Shown here: positions 37,716-47,769 of the stretch, piece by piece
Numbering within the stretch: position 1 is the first letter of the stretch
Layout of the letters: every line of letters begins with the position of its first letter
Origin: Martelella sp. HB161492
GTDB taxonomy: Bacteria; Pseudomonadota; Alphaproteobacteria; Rhizobiales; Rhizobiaceae
Length of the DNA: 64,000 nt
Direction of reading: 5' to 3'
NCBI RefSeq assembly: GCF_013184775.1
Contig: NZ_JAATVV010000002.1
Span: 62,001-126,000 of the forward strand
Notes under the pieces: generated by a model
Databases searched by the model: none
What the model was told of the DNA's origin: nothing
Seen by the model: the letters and a program-made list of their open reading frames with translations, nothing else
Position numbers and translations under genes: made by a program

Positions 37716-40052
37716 TCAGAACGTGTTTGCAATACCGAAACGGAAATTCTCGACGTCGTCGTAGCTCTGCTTCATGAACGGCACAGCATAGTCGAAGCGC
37801 AGATCACCGAAGGGCGAGTTCCAGATCAGACCGATACCAACCGAAGCACGCATCGCTGCCGTTGCACCGTTGATCGAGTAACCCTGGGTGTCGACCTTGT
37901 TGCCAAACAGCGTACCTGCATCAACATAGGCCGCGCCGCGCAGGCTGATATCCTGCGGAATAAACGGAACCGGGAAGTTCGCCTCTGCAGAAATCGTCGC
38001 ATAGGTCGTACCGCCAAGCGCATCGCCCTGAGTCGTGCGCGGACCGATACCGTTGGACTTGAAGCCGCGGATTTCATTGCCGCCGATGACGAACTGGTCA
38101 AACACATTCAGATCGCCATCGGTCGGAACGACGTAACCACCACGCACCGTCAACGAACCGATGATATCGGCCTCGTCAGAAAGCATCTGGTAGGCACGCG
38201 CCTTACCGGAAATCTTGTAGTAGTGCGAGTCGCCACCGATACCGGCGAATTCGTTTGTCAGAGACGCCAGAATGCCTTCGCGCGGCAGCTGCGGATTGTC
38301 GATATCCGAATAGTCGAAGCTCTGCGAGAGCGATGAAACCGTCCACGGACCATTGGTGATCAGGTTCTGATAGATCGGCGACAGATTGCTGTCGTTCTCC
38401 CAGTCACCCGAACCGGTATAATCGAAGTGCTGCAGATTATACTGGAACGTCGATGACAGATTATTCGTCAGCGGAGCCGTAAAGCGGATATCGCCTGCGG
38501 TCTCGGCATAATCGTAATAATCGTTCGAAGACGACACGGCGCGATAGAGATCAAAGCCCGCAGCGATATGATAACCGAGGAAGTAAGGCTCGGTGAAGTT
38601 GAAATTATAGATCTGCGAGTTGTCGGCGCCTGCACCAACCGATGCACGGATGAACTGGCCACGACCAAGGAAGTTCTTTTCCTGGATCGAAAGTTCGAGC
38701 ACCAGCGAATCGCCTTCGGCGTCATAACCTGCACCGATTGCAAATGAGCCGGTCGGTTCGTCCGTCACGTTCACCGTCACGATCACGCGGTCAGGCGTGC
38801 TACCCTGCCGGGTCGTCACGTCGACCTTGCTGAAATAGCCCAGTGCTTCGAGCCGGCGCTTGGCGCGATTGATCATCTCGATGTTATAGGCATCGCCTTC
38901 GGCGAGATCGAACTCGCGACGGATGACATAATCACGCGTGCGGGTATTACCGACGATATCGATACGCTCGATATAGGCATGCGGACCGGGATCGATCGAA
39001 TATTTCAGCGACACGGTATTGTCCGTGAAATTACGCGTCCCGCGCGGCGTCACCTGCGCGAAAGGATATCCCTGCGACGATACCGAAGCGGTCACCGATT
39101 CGGCAGACTCCTGAATGTTGTCTGCATCATAGGTCTTGCCAGCCTTGGTCTTGATCTGCTTCTGCAGCTTGGCAACATCGACACCCGAAACCGAATTATC
39201 AATGGCAACATCACCAAAGGAATATTTGTCGCCCTCATCGAGATTGAAGGTGATCGTGTAGCTGTTGCTGTCTTCATCGTAATCGACATCGGTCGATTTA
39301 ACGATGAAATCAGGATAACCGTGATTGTTGTAGAAGGTCTTCAACAGATCTTCGTCGTGACGCACCTTGTCGGGATTATAGATATCCGCGCGGGTCAGGA
39401 AGGACAGCGGCGTCGACTTCCGCGTTGCGATCACGCCGGCAAGGCGCGCGTCAGCGAAAGCGGAGTTGCCGTTGAAGATGATCTTCTTGGTCTTGGTGCG
39501 ACCGCCCTCATTGATCACGAAGGCTACGTTGACGCGATTGTCCTGAACCGTCGCGGTATCGATCGTCACCTCAACATCGGAACGGCCGATCTGCGCATAG
39601 GCATCCTTGATGTGCTGCGCATCAAGCTCTGCCTGTGCCTTGTTGTAGGGACCCATCGACTTCAGCTGGACAACGCCCTTCAGCTTCTCGTCGTTGACCT
39701 TCTTGTTTCCGTTGAAGACGACCTGGTTGATCATCTGATTCTCGGAAACATTGACCACGAGCGTCGAGCCGGAAACCGACATGCTCACGTCAGAGAAATA
39801 GCCCGAGCTGTAGAGATTGCGAATCGACTGATTGATGTCGGCATCGGTAAAGCTCTTTCCGGGAACGATCGTGAGCTTCGACTTCACCGCATCGGTACCG
39901 GCATTGCCCGTTCCGTTGACGACGATCTTGCTGACCACGGCGGCCAACGCTTCTCCCGGCAAGGCGACAGCGGAGACAACGCCACCTGTAACAGCCAAAG
40001 CTATGGAAAGTGCCGCACCAGAAACTGTGTTCAAGAACTTTGAACCGGCCAT
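37716..40052 (-). CDS. bamA: Outer membrane protein assembly factor BamA
   Basis: BamA is the outer-membrane beta barrel that inserts other barrel proteins. From the ATG at 40052 the 778-residue product has a signal peptide (MAGSKFLNTVSGAALSIALAVTGGVVSAVALPGEALA), five POTRA domains (about residues 40-410, opening VVSKIVVNGTGNAGTDAVKSKL) and a 16-stranded barrel. The barrel includes FVIGGNEIRGF, and the chain ends in the C-terminal phenylalanine needed for barrel recognition. The frame also opens at a TTG 54 bases upstream, but the later ATG matches the signal peptide and has AAGGTAG before it. A 374-base gap separates it from rseP. Confidence 0.94.
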   Translation of the reverse strand: MAGSKFLNTVSGAALSIALAVTGGVVSAVALPGEALAAVVSKIVVNGTGNAGTDAVKSKLTIVPGKSFTDADINQSIRNLYSSGYFSDVSMSVSGSTLVVNVSENQMINQVVFNGNKKVNDEKLKGVVQLKSMGPYNKAQAELDAQHIKDAYAQIGRSDVEVTIDTATVQDNRVNVAFVINEGGRTKTKKIIFNGNSAFADARLAGVIATRKSTPLSFLTRADIYNPDKVRHDEDLLKTFYNNHGYPDFIVKSTDVDYDEDSNSYTITFNLDEGDKYSFGDVAIDNSVSGVDVAKLQKQIKTKAGKTYDADNIQESAESVTASVSSQGYPFAQVTPRGTRNFTDNTVSLKYSIDPGPHAYIERIDIVGNTRTRDYVIRREFDLAEGDAYNIEMINRAKRRLEALGYFSKVDVTTRQGSTPDRVIVTVNVTDEPTGSFAIGAGYDAEGDSLVLELSIQEKNFLGRGQFIRASVGAGADNSQIYNFNFTEPYFLGYHIAAGFDLYRAVSSSNDYYDYAETAGDIRFTAPLTNNLSSTFQYNLQHFDYTGSGDWENDSNLSPIYQNLITNGPWTVSSLSQSFDYSDIDNPQLPREGILASLTNEFAGIGGDSHYYKISGKARAYQMLSDEADIIGSLTVRGGYVVPTDGDLNVFDQFVIGGNEIRGFKSNGIGPRTTQGDALGGTTYATISAEANFPVPFIPQDISLRGAAYVDAGTLFGNKVDTQGYSINGATAAMRASVGIGLIWNSPFGDLRFDYAVPFMKQSYDDVENFRFGIANTF

Positions 40053-40426
40053 GCTAAAATCTACCTTTGTACTCGCTCGGAATCTCTGCCCAGACTTCAT
40101 CAGCATTTTTGCAATGAACCGGCCCCGGATCGCAAGATGCCTTGTGCCAGAAATACCTAATACACCGCAAGAGTGACCAAATCGCCACTATCTCTTTGAA
40201 TTATCGTAAATGAACCGTAACCTGAGCACACAAGTGGCTGTTTACGCATCATTAACCCGTTCGTAACATGTCCCCGCACAAACGCAAGCGCACATTTGCA
40301 TAGCTTTGCCGCCGGAGCAAGCGCAGCGACGTCGCATCCCGACGCAGACCGCATACTGAATCATCAATCCCAAATATCAATCGTTAGTCGTAAATTGATG
40401 ATATATCAACTCTGAATTGAATATAT
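40053..40426. promoter_or_regulatory. Gene-free region upstream of bamA
   Basis: This 374-base stretch between rseP and bamA has no plausible gene on either strand and is AT-richer than the flanks, notably at 40190-40270 and 40350-40430. An inverted repeat (ATCATCAAT at 40360-40368 and its complement at 40394-40402) lies close to the rseP stop. It probably contains a separate bamA promoter. I see no convincing -35/-10 pair that I could name. Confidence 0.5.
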
Positions 40427-41554
40427 TCAGCCCGCCATCCTGCCGATCGTGTCATTCCAGGTGGCAAAAATCATCAGTGAGACAACCAGCGCCAACCCTA
40501 TCCTGAACGCAATCGCCTGCGAACGCTCCGAGAGCGGGCGGCCGCGCACGGCCTCGATCGCATAAAACAGAAGGTGCCCGCCATCGAGCATTGGCACCGG
40601 AAGCAGATTGAACAGGCCAACGGAAACCGAAAGCACTGCGGCAAAGTTCAGGAAGGTGGCAAAGCCGAGCGAAGCCATCTGCCCGGCCATCTCCGCGACC
40701 CGGACAGGCCCACCGATCTGATCGGCCGCCATCCGCCCGGCAAAGACGCTGACCAGGTAATCATAGGTACCGGAAACGATATGCCAGCACTGGATCACGC
40801 CCTGCCAGATCGCTTCAAGCGGGCCGTAGGCCTGAACCCGGAAATTGCCGGCCTTGCTGTTGGTAACCACGCCGATCCGGCCGAGCTCGACGCTGTTGCC
40901 AAACTGATCCTTGATATCGACGCGCTCGGGCACCAGCTTGATGTCCAGAAGCTTGCCATCACGATCGACCGTTACCGTGATCGGCGTCTCCGGCCGGACA
41001 CTGACATAGCGGCTGACGTCGTCGAAGGTCGAAACCGGATGCCCGTCGAGCGCCTTCATCACATCGCCAGCGACGATTCCCGCTGTTGCAGCTGGGCTGT
41101 CCGGCTGCACCTGCGCGACAACCGGATCGGCAACCTGACGACCATAGACTGAAAAGAGTATGGCAAAGATCACGATTGCCAGAAGGAAATTGGCGATCGG
41201 GCCGGCAGCAGCGGTGGCAGCACGTTTCCACAATCGCGCGCCATTGAACGTCGTTTCCCGCTCCTCCGGCGAAAGCGCGGCCAGCGATTCGAAATCCGGC
41301 TGGCTCGCCGCATCCTCATCCCCATAGAAGCGAACATAGCCGCCAAGCGGAATCGCCGACACCTTCCAGCGCGTACCATGCTTGTCAGTCCTGCCGAAGA
41401 TCTCCGGACCGAAGCCGATCGAAAAGGCAAGAATGCGAATGCCCGACCAGCGCGCAACGAGGTAGTGCCCCAGCTCATGAAAAAAGACCAGAAACGAGAC
41501 CGCGACGATAAACGCCACAATGCGTCCGATTACACTGGTGAAGATCAGATCCAT
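40427..41554 (-). CDS. rseP: Site-2 intramembrane zinc metalloprotease RseP
   Basis: An inner-membrane protease that cuts anti-sigma factors and signal-peptide remnants within the membrane. The 375-residue protein has the zinc motif HELGH (residues 26-30) in the first helix, one PDZ domain (VVAQVQPDSPAATAGIVAGDVMKALDGHPVSTFDDV) and the second metal motif in PVPMLDGGHLLFY, with four membrane segments. E. coli RseP has two PDZ domains; one is usual in alphaproteobacteria. I chose the ATG at 41554, overlapping the cdsA stop by one base (TGATG), over the TTG one codon before. Confidence 0.95.
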   Translation of the reverse strand: MDLIFTSVIGRIVAFIVAVSFLVFFHELGHYLVARWSGIRILAFSIGFGPEIFGRTDKHGTRWKVSAIPLGGYVRFYGDEDAASQPDFESLAALSPEERETTFNGARLWKRAATAAAGPIANFLLAIVIFAILFSVYGRQVADPVVAQVQPDSPAATAGIVAGDVMKALDGHPVSTFDDVSRYVSVRPETPITVTVDRDGKLLDIKLVPERVDIKDQFGNSVELGRIGVVTNSKAGNFRVQAYGPLEAIWQGVIQCWHIVSGTYDYLVSVFAGRMAADQIGGPVRVAEMAGQMASLGFATFLNFAAVLSVSVGLFNLLPVPMLDGGHLLFYAIEAVRGRPLSERSQAIAFRIGLALVVSLMIFATWNDTIGRMAG

Positions 41555-42426
41555 CAATCAGTTCCCATCGGTTGCTGGAGCACAGTATCAGCACCGAACA
41601 GCATATGACCTGCCGATTGCAGCGATGTTGCGCCGCTGAAGCCGACGAGAATCGCCGCAACAGCAAACAGCAGGAATGCGGCGACGGCGAGTCCGTCGAC
41701 CCGGTCCATGACCCCACCGTGACCCGGAATGAGATGACTGGAATCCTTGACGCCGAAGTGACGCTTCATCGCTGATTCAGCAAGATCGCCAATCTGACTG
41801 ACAATCGAAAGCACAAGGCTGAGCACGACGAAAGCCGGCCCGACAGAGCCGAGCGCGATCAGCACCACGACAAGCCCTGCAATCACACCACCGATCGTGC
41901 CGCCAATCGCGCCCGACCAGGTCTTGCCAGGTGAAATCGACGGCGCAAGCTTCGCGCCGCCGACCGCACGGCCGACGAAATAGGCAGTGATATCCGTGGC
42001 CCAGACCACAGCAAACAGAAAGAGCAGCGCAAACAGCCCGCCCTGCCCCTCGCCGCGCAGCGATGCCAGCGCAATGGCGATGAGACCGGCATAGACCAGC
42101 CCGCCGGCCGCGAACATGCGCTGCATCCGCCCGACAATGCCCGTCGCCACGACCACGCCGGCGACCAGCAACACCAGCAATGCAAAACCATAGACATCCG
42201 CGAGAACGAGTGCACAGACCAGCAGCAGCCCGGCCCAGCCGATCAGGAATTCCGAGCGAAACCGGCCCTTGCTGCCGCCAGCCATTGTCGACCATTCATA
42301 ATAGGCCAGCAGGCCGATCAGCACCGACAGCAGCCTGAAGGACAGGCCGCCAAACCAGGTGGCCGCCAGCACGACAACGGCCATGACGATCCCCGAAAGG
42401 ATGCGAAGTTTCAGTTCTCGCTGCAT
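41554..42426 (-). CDS. cdsA: Phosphatidate cytidylyltransferase
   Basis: Makes CDP-diacylglycerol, the precursor of all phospholipids, at the inner membrane. The 290-residue protein is almost entirely membrane helices and carries the family signature near the C terminus (IVSQIGDLAESAMKRHFGVKDSSHLIPGHGGVMDRVDGL), with the preceding KLAPSISPGKTWSGAIGG. It overlaps uppS upstream and rseP downstream by one base each, so the three are coupled. Confidence 0.96.
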   Translation of the reverse strand: MQRELKLRILSGIVMAVVVLAATWFGGLSFRLLSVLIGLLAYYEWSTMAGGSKGRFRSEFLIGWAGLLLVCALVLADVYGFALLVLLVAGVVVATGIVGRMQRMFAAGGLVYAGLIAIALASLRGEGQGGLFALLFLFAVVWATDITAYFVGRAVGGAKLAPSISPGKTWSGAIGGTIGGVIAGLVVVLIALGSVGPAFVVLSLVLSIVSQIGDLAESAMKRHFGVKDSSHLIPGHGGVMDRVDGLAVAAFLLFAVAAILVGFSGATSLQSAGHMLFGADTVLQQPMGTD

Positions 42427-43169
42427 CAGATACCCGTCAATGCGGCCCGCTCGACCACGCCACCGAAACGTCGGTCACGACGGGCATATGTTTCCAGTGC
42501 GGACAAGAAGGTCTCTTTCGAGAAGTCCGGCCAGTGGCCCGGAAGGAACAGGAATTCCGAATATGCCGCCTGCCAGAGCATGAAATTGGAGAGGCGCTGC
42601 TCACCGCTTGTGCGAATGATAAGGTCCGGATCGGGGATGCCAAATGTGTCGAGCCTGGCCGCGATTGCGTCCTCGCCGACATCTTCTGGATCAAGCCGCC
42701 CCGCCGCCACATCCCGGGCAATATCGGCAACGGCACGGGCAATCTCTGCCCGACCACCGTAATTGACGGCGACAATCACGGTCAGTCCGGTATTGTCGCG
42801 CGTCGTCTCTTCAGCGTCATTCAGGGCCGCCACGACCACATCCGACAGGCCGTTCTTGTCGCCAATCATGCGAAACCGGATATTCTGACGATGATAATTG
42901 GCAAGCTCGCGCCGGATGAAAATCGTGATCAGCCCCATCAGGCTGTCAACCTCATCCTTGGGCCGCTTCCAGTTCTCCGAAGAAAACGCAAACAGAGACA
43001 GGTAACCGACACCCGCATCTCTGGCCGATTCGACAGCCACCTTGACAGCATCGACACCCTTGCGATGACCAAAGATGCGCTTGAGACCACGCCCATTGGC
43101 CCACCGTCCGTTGCCATCCATGATGATGGCTACGTGTTCAGGCACCGTATCATTGGGATACTTTGTCAT
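42426..43169 (-). CDS. uppS: Isoprenyl transferase / undecaprenyl diphosphate synthase
   Basis: Condenses isopentenyl diphosphate onto farnesyl diphosphate to make the C55 carrier for cell-wall and lipopolysaccharide synthesis. The 247-residue protein has the cis-prenyltransferase motifs HVAIIMDGNGRWANGRG, the FAFSSENWKRP region, VNYGGRAEI and PDLIIRTSGEQRLSNFMLWQAAYSE. The start is either the ATG at 43169 or a GTG 15 bases upstream; neither has a strong ribosome binding site and I take the ATG. It lies 32 bases after frr. Confidence 0.95.
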   Translation of the reverse strand: MTKYPNDTVPEHVAIIMDGNGRWANGRGLKRIFGHRKGVDAVKVAVESARDAGVGYLSLFAFSSENWKRPKDEVDSLMGLITIFIRRELANYHRQNIRFRMIGDKNGLSDVVVAALNDAEETTRDNTGLTVIVAVNYGGRAEIARAVADIARDVAAGRLDPEDVGEDAIAARLDTFGIPDPDLIIRTSGEQRLSNFMLWQAAYSEFLFLPGHWPDFSKETFLSALETYARRDRRFGGVVERAALTGI

Positions 43170-43201
43170 TCGAACACTCGACACTTCAGACCAAAGGAAG
43201 G

Positions 43202-43762
43202 CTAAACCTGCATGATTTCCTTTTCTTTGTCAGCAAGCAATTCATCTACCCGTGAAATAGCCGCATCGGTGAGCTGCTGAACCCTGTCGGAAAGTGCACG
43301 GCTCTCGTCCTGACCGAGGTCGCCGTTCTTCTCCGCTTTCTTGAGGTCATCCATACCATCGCGGCGGACATGGCGCACGGCCACACGCGCCTTTTCGGCA
43401 TATTCGTGGGCGACCTTGACCAGTGAGCGACGGCGCTCTTCATTGAGCTCAGGCAGCGGAATGCGCAGCGTCTGGCCATCCATAATCGGGTTCAGGCCGA
43501 GATGCGATTCACGAATCGCTCGGTCGACGGCGTTCACCATCGACTTGTCCCAGATATTGACCGCCAGCATGCGCGATTCCGGTACGGTGATATTGCCGAC
43601 CTGATTCAGCGGCACGCGCGAACCATAGGCTTCAACCATCACCGGATCGAGAATATTGGCCGAAGCGCGGCCGGTACGAAGCGAATTGATATCACTGATG
43701 AAAGCGCTGACTGCGCCCTCCATACGGCGATTCAGATCACTGAGATCGTTAGCGTCACTCAT
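43202..43762 (-). CDS. frr: Ribosome recycling factor
   Basis: With EF-G, RRF splits post-termination ribosomes. The 186-residue protein has the expected length. Family segments are [66 protein letters not shown] and the C-terminal helix [55 protein letters not shown]. It lies 68 bases downstream of pyrH in the usual translation-factor cluster. Confidence 0.97.
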   Translation of the reverse strand: MSDANDLSDLNRRMEGAVSAFISDINSLRTGRASANILDPVMVEAYGSRVPLNQVGNITVPESRMLAVNIWDKSMVNAVDRAIRESHLGLNPIMDGQTLRIPLPELNEERRRSLVKVAHEYAEKARVAVRHVRRDGMDDLKKAEKNGDLGQDESRALSDRVQQLTDAAISRVDELLADKEKEIMQV

Positions 43763-43830
43763 GTAATTTCTCCCGTTCCAGCACGCGGGGCTCTCTTCTC
43801 GCGGCGCCCGGCGCGTGCCTGCGTTCCATA

Positions 43831-44550
43831 TCAGACGTCGGCAACGATCGTCTTCAAGCCGCTGCCCGTCATGATCTGCCCAAAACCGCCCTTTTCATGA
43901 ATCGAGAAGACGACGATCGGTATATTGTTTTCCCGCGCAATCGCAACAGCGGCCACATCCATGACCTGCAATCCGCGTTCGAGCACCTCGGCGTGACTGA
44001 TTTCGTCAAAGCGCACGGCATCAGGATCCTTCTTCGGATCGGCCGAATAGATACCATCAACCTGCGTACCCTTGAAGATCGCCTCGGCACCCATCTCCGC
44101 AGCCCTGAGAGCAGCGGCCGAATCGGTGGTGAAGAAGGGATTGCCGGTACCGCCGGCGAAAATAACCACGCGGCCTGCTGCAAGATGCGCAAGACCCGCA
44201 CGCTGGGAAAAGGATTCGCAGATTTCCGGCATGGCAATCGCCGACAGCACAGCAGTCTCAATACCGATCTTGCGCAAGGATGTCGCCAGAGCCAGTGCGT
44301 TGATCACAGTGGCAAGCATGCCCATGTGGTCGCCAGTCACGCGATCGCCTCCCTTGGAGGCAACGGCGACGCCGCGAAAAATATTGCCGCCACCGACAAC
44401 CAGGCCGATCTCGACGCCCATCGCCCGCACTTCTGCAATATCTGCAGCAATCCGGTCAGCGATCGCGACGTCGATCCCGAACCCCTGATTACCCATCAGC
44501 GCTTCGCCGGAGACTTTCAGAAGAACACGATTAAAAATAGGTTTAGCCAA
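43831..44550 (-). CDS. pyrH: UMP kinase (TTG start)
   Basis: Phosphorylates UMP to UDP; a hexamer regulated by GTP and UTP. The 239-residue product matches the family from the TTG start: [20 protein letters not shown], then [11 protein letters not shown], the [16 protein letters not shown] block and [38 protein letters not shown]. No ATG exists near the conserved N terminus. The TTG at 44550 has GGGAGTGG with a suitable spacer, while earlier in-frame starts would add an unrelated leader. A hairpin between tsf and pyrH may reduce read-through. Confidence 0.93.
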   Translation of the reverse strand: MAKPIFNRVLLKVSGEALMGNQGFGIDVAIADRIAADIAEVRAMGVEIGLVVGGGNIFRGVAVASKGGDRVTGDHMGMLATVINALALATSLRKIGIETAVLSAIAMPEICESFSQRAGLAHLAAGRVVIFAGGTGNPFFTTDSAAALRAAEMGAEAIFKGTQVDGIYSADPKKDPDAVRFDEISHAEVLERGLQVMDVAAVAIARENNIPIVVFSIHEKGGFGQIMTGSGLKTIVADV

Positions 44551-44589
44551 AAATCCACTCCCGAAATGCAATAAAACCCGGATACACGA

Positions 44590-44617
44590 AGGGCACCGCA
44601 TTGTCACGCGGTGCCCT
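44590..44617 (-). terminator. Candidate terminator/attenuator between tsf and pyrH
   Basis: Perfect 10-bp arms (AGGGCACCGC at 44590-44599 and its complement at 44608-44617) with an eight-base loop lie 26 bases after the tsf stop. No good T-run follows on the minus strand, so it may attenuate or stabilise rather than fully terminate rpsB-tsf. Confidence 0.55.
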
Positions 44618-44642
44618 ACGGTTTTACAGATCTAAAGCGAAA

Positions 44643-45569
44643 TCAGCCCTTGGCCGTCGCAGCAACTTCAGCAGCAAAGTCGCTTTCTTCCTTCTCGACG
44701 CCTTCGCCAAGCGCGAGGCGGGCAATCGCAGCAACCTTGATCGGTGCGCCGACTTCCTTTTCCGCTTCCTTGACGGCAGCAGCGACCGTCAGATCAGGGT
44801 TGATGACGAAAGCCTGCGACAAAAGCGCGACTTCCTGGAAGAACTTGCGCATGCGGCCTTCGACCATCTTTTCGGCGATCTCAGCGGGCTTGCCCGATTC
44901 CTTGGCCTGTTCCAGGAACACGGCGCGTTCGCGGGCGGCAATTTCCGGATCAACATCGTCCGGCGTCACGGCCAGCGGGTTGGTGGCGGCAACATGCATA
45001 GCAACCTGGCGGCCGATGGCGACCAGAGCGTCCTTGTCACCGGTCGATTCGAGCGCGACGAGAACGCCGAGCTTGCCCAGACCATCCGAAACGGAGTTGT
45101 GAACATAGGTCGCGACAACACCGTCGGCAACCGACAGCTTGGTCGCGCGGCGCAGATGCATGTTCTCACCGATGGTGGCAACCGCATCCTTGATGCTTTC
45201 GTCAACCGACTTGCCGGTCTTGGCATAGGTCGCAGCAGCAATGCCTTCAGCAGTACCGTCGGTGCCGAGTGCAACATCGGCGATGCCGGCAACCAGTTCC
45301 TGGAAAGCGTCATTGCGCGCAACGAAGTCGGTTTCGGAGTTGACTTCAACGACAACGGCGTCCGTGCCATTGCTGGCGATACCGACGAGACCTTCGGCAG
45401 CGGTACGGCCGGACTTCTTGTCCGCCTTGGCGATGCCCTTGGCCCGCAGCCAGTCGATCGCGGCTTCCATGTCGCCGTCAGTTTCGGCCAGAGCCTTCTT
45501 GCAATCCATCATGCCTGCGCCGGTCTTTTCGCGCAGCTCTTTCACCATAGCAGCCGTAATCGTGCTCAT
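44643..45569 (-). CDS. tsf: Elongation factor Ts
   Basis: EF-Ts recharges EF-Tu with GTP. The 308-residue protein starts [42 protein letters not shown] (the UBA-like domain), followed by the core [26 protein letters not shown] and the later [23 protein letters not shown] chose the ATG at 45569 because it gives the family N terminus exactly; the frame continues upstream without similarity. It is transcribed from rpsB with 278 bases between, which include a hairpin. Confidence 0.97.
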   Translation of the reverse strand: MSTITAAMVKELREKTGAGMMDCKKALAETDGDMEAAIDWLRAKGIAKADKKSGRTAAEGLVGIASNGTDAVVVEVNSETDFVARNDAFQELVAGIADVALGTDGTAEGIAAATYAKTGKSVDESIKDAVATIGENMHLRRATKLSVADGVVATYVHNSVSDGLGKLGVLVALESTGDKDALVAIGRQVAMHVAATNPLAVTPDDVDPEIAARERAVFLEQAKESGKPAEIAEKMVEGRMRKFFQEVALLSQAFVINPDLTVAAAVKEAEKEVGAPIKVAAIARLALGEGVEKEESDFAAEVAATAKG

Positions 45570-45786
45570 ATCTTGCCTCTTGTCCATTCGCTCAGGGCGC
45601 AGCACCGTCTGGCCAGCGCCGCATTTGGGCAACGAAATGTACCCTTAACTGTGACAGGGTGATGAAACACCGCCGTCACCACCCGCAATCCGCGCCATGC
45701 GCGTCCGGATGGTCGAAAACCGATGAAAGGCCGCTTGCGGCCCTTGCATCTCGATGGTGCAGCGCCTTGCAGCGCCCGGCCATCCC

Positions 45787-45805
45787 TCCTCCAGAAACTG
45801 GAGGA
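45787..45805. promoter_or_regulatory. Hairpin in the rpsB-tsf spacer
   Basis: Perfect 8-bp arms (TCCTCCAG at 45787-45794 and CTGGAGGA at 45798-45805) with a three-base loop lie 43 bases after the rpsB stop. There is no T-run. Such hairpins between rpsB and tsf can tune the ratio of the two proteins or protect the mRNA end; this is inference from position. The rest of the spacer holds no gene. Confidence 0.45.
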
Positions 45806-45847
45806 TCGGCGACCGCGCCTCAGCCCGGCCGCCACATCATTTTAGCC

Positions 45848-46633
45848 TTACTCGGCCTTGCCTTCGGCATCGTCGGCAGCATCGTCAAGCGCCGGCTCAG
45901 CCGGTGCTTCAACGGCTGCACCGAGATCGATGCCTGCAGCGCCCTGCTGGCGGGCAATACCGTCGATGGCAGCGCGCGCGATCAGGTCGCAGTAGAGCGA
46001 GATGGCGCGCGAAGCGTCGTCATTGCCGGGGATCGGGTAATCGACTTCATCCGGATCGCAGTTGGAGTCAACAACGGCCACGACCGGAATGCCAAGACGC
46101 TTGGCTTCTTCGATCGCGATCTTTTCCTTGTTGGTGTCGATGATGAAGATCAGGTCCGGAACGCCGCCCATGTCGCGGATACCGCCGAGAGCACGGTCAA
46201 GCTTTTCACGCTCGCGCTCCAGGTTGAGGCGTTCCTTCTTGGTGAAGCCCTGAGCTTCGTTGGACAGGATTTCGTCGAGCTTGCGCAGGCGCTGGATCGA
46301 GTTCGAAATCGTGCGCCAGTTGGTCAGCATGCCGCCGAGCCAGCGGGAGTTGACGTAATACTGGGCCGAACGCTGAGCGCTGTCGGCGATGATTTCCGAA
46401 GCCTGGCGCTTGGTGCCGACCATCAGAACGCGGCCATTGCGGGCAACGGTGTCAGAGACAACCTGCAGCGCACGGCTCAGCATCGGAACGGTCTGGGCCA
46501 GGTCCATGATGTGAATGTTGTTGCGTTCGCCAAAGATGAAGGGCTTCATCTTCGGGTTCCAGCGGTGGGTCTGGTGACCAAAATGCACACCAGCCTCAAG
46601 CAGCTGACGCATGGTAAAATCAGGCAATGCCAT
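45848..46633 (-). CDS. rpsB: 30S ribosomal protein S2
   Basis: The S2 protein of the small subunit. The 261-residue product starts [45 protein letters not shown] and contains [27 protein letters not shown] and [30 protein letters not shown]. An acidic/alanine-rich tail ([23 protein letters not shown]), common in rhizobia, extends it. The ATG at 46633 has AAAAGGAG just upstream; the frame is open 13 codons further without similarity. It heads the leftward translation-factor cluster. Confidence 0.97.
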   Translation of the reverse strand: MALPDFTMRQLLEAGVHFGHQTHRWNPKMKPFIFGERNNIHIMDLAQTVPMLSRALQVVSDTVARNGRVLMVGTKRQASEIIADSAQRSAQYYVNSRWLGGMLTNWRTISNSIQRLRKLDEILSNEAQGFTKKERLNLEREREKLDRALGGIRDMGGVPDLIFIIDTNKEKIAIEEAKRLGIPVVAVVDSNCDPDEVDYPIPGNDDASRAISLYCDLIARAAIDGIARQQGAAGIDLGAAVEAPAEPALDDAADDAEGKAE

Positions 46634-46822
46634 GCCTTTTCTCCTTTTCCGGTTTAACCTCCGCAGGCCCATGAATGAACGCCCAAGGGGCGGACATCAC
46701 CGGCGGAACCAGCCGGATTTCTCCCGGAAGATCCCAAAGCCTGCGTGTGGAATGGCTGGCCGATACCTGCTTTCACCGCCAAATGCAAGGCGAAAGCGCG
46801 TCTTTTCGCGCCAAGGCTGCGG

Positions 46823-46846
46823 AAAATGCGCCTTTCGGGGCGTTTT
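46823..46846 (-). terminator. Candidate terminator of eipB
   Basis: Right after the eipB stop codon, on the minus strand, AAAACGCCCC pairs with GGCGCATTTT (8 of 10 pairs) around a GAAA tetraloop, and the arm ends in a T-run. It is a short but plausible rho-independent terminator. Confidence 0.55.
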
Positions 46847-46848
46847 GA

Positions 46849-47673
46849 TCAGCCGTCTTTCTTGGCGGTGCAGGCAACAGGCTGCAACAGGTCAAGCGCC
46901 TTCATTTCCGCCGAAATGCGGAAATCACCGAAATCCATCAGCAGATCGTGACTGATTCCGTCTTCGCCAAGCAGCATCGACATGGTGTAGCTCGGCATCT
47001 CGTCGCTCGTCGCATCGCCGGTCGGATAATAGGCGGTGGTGACCGGCCAGGCGCGCTCACGCGGCCCGCTCACGGCCTTGAGATCTGCAGCCTTCGGCAC
47101 ATCCACCGCATGACCGATCATCGTCACCGCAAGCATGATCTCGTTGCCGGAGCCATCAAAGGTCCTGGCTTGATAGACCGTTTTTCCGTTCGCCGCCGCC
47201 CTGATGATGCCTTCCATATATTCGGTCGGGAATTCCGCCTCCGGAAGCTTGGCGCCGTCACCGTCTTCAACGGTCACGTCAATCGCCTTGTCGCTCTGGC
47301 GGACGGCCTCCCCCTTGCGCTCCGACTGCAGATCGGCGTTGGAAAAGACCTTGGACGAAAATGAAAATGTACCGGCGCCCAGATCCTCGAAGCTGGAGGA
47401 GCTCTGGTCGGAATTCACCGTCTCGAATTCCTTCAGTATATCGGTCACCATGCGCATATTGGTGATGTAGCCGGAACAGAGGCCGCCGGTGAATTCATAG
47501 ACGAAACGACCGTCAATGCCTTCAATGCCCGACTGTTTGGAAGCCCATTCCAGCGAAAGATCGTAGATTGCGCGGTGGGGTGCAAGCGCTGCAGCCATGC
47601 CGGCTGCCGGCAGGGCTGTCACACCCAGGCCAACAGAAAGGGTTATGGTTTTTACGGCGGCAACGACCCGCAT
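46849..47673 (-). CDS. eipB: Periplasmic cell-envelope integrity protein EipB (DUF1849)
   Basis: EipB is a conserved alphaproteobacterial periplasmic protein, shown in Brucella to maintain envelope integrity; it folds as a beta spiral. The 274-residue product from the ATG at 47673 has a signal sequence (VVAAVKTITLSVGLGVTALPAAGMAAA), then APHRAIYDLSLEWASKQSGIEGIDGRFVYEF, and just two cysteines in the mature part (Cys66 in GGLCSGY and Cys268 near the end). These correspond to the disulfide described for the family. The frame extends 23 codons upstream of that ATG without signal-peptide character. It is divergent from ridA. Confidence 0.9.
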   Translation of the reverse strand: MRVVAAVKTITLSVGLGVTALPAAGMAAALAPHRAIYDLSLEWASKQSGIEGIDGRFVYEFTGGLCSGYITNMRMVTDILKEFETVNSDQSSSSFEDLGAGTFSFSSKVFSNADLQSERKGEAVRQSDKAIDVTVEDGDGAKLPEAEFPTEYMEGIIRAAANGKTVYQARTFDGSGNEIMLAVTMIGHAVDVPKAADLKAVSGPRERAWPVTTAYYPTGDATSDEMPSYTMSMLLGEDGISHDLLMDFGDFRISAEMKALDLLQPVACTAKKDG

Positions 47674-47769
47674 TGGCAAACTCCCCTTGGCTTTGAAACA
47701 TGATCGTATAGAAAAGCCTAGGCTCTGCCAATTCTCTTTCAATTTTCATACAAGTCCATCAGGTGTGCC

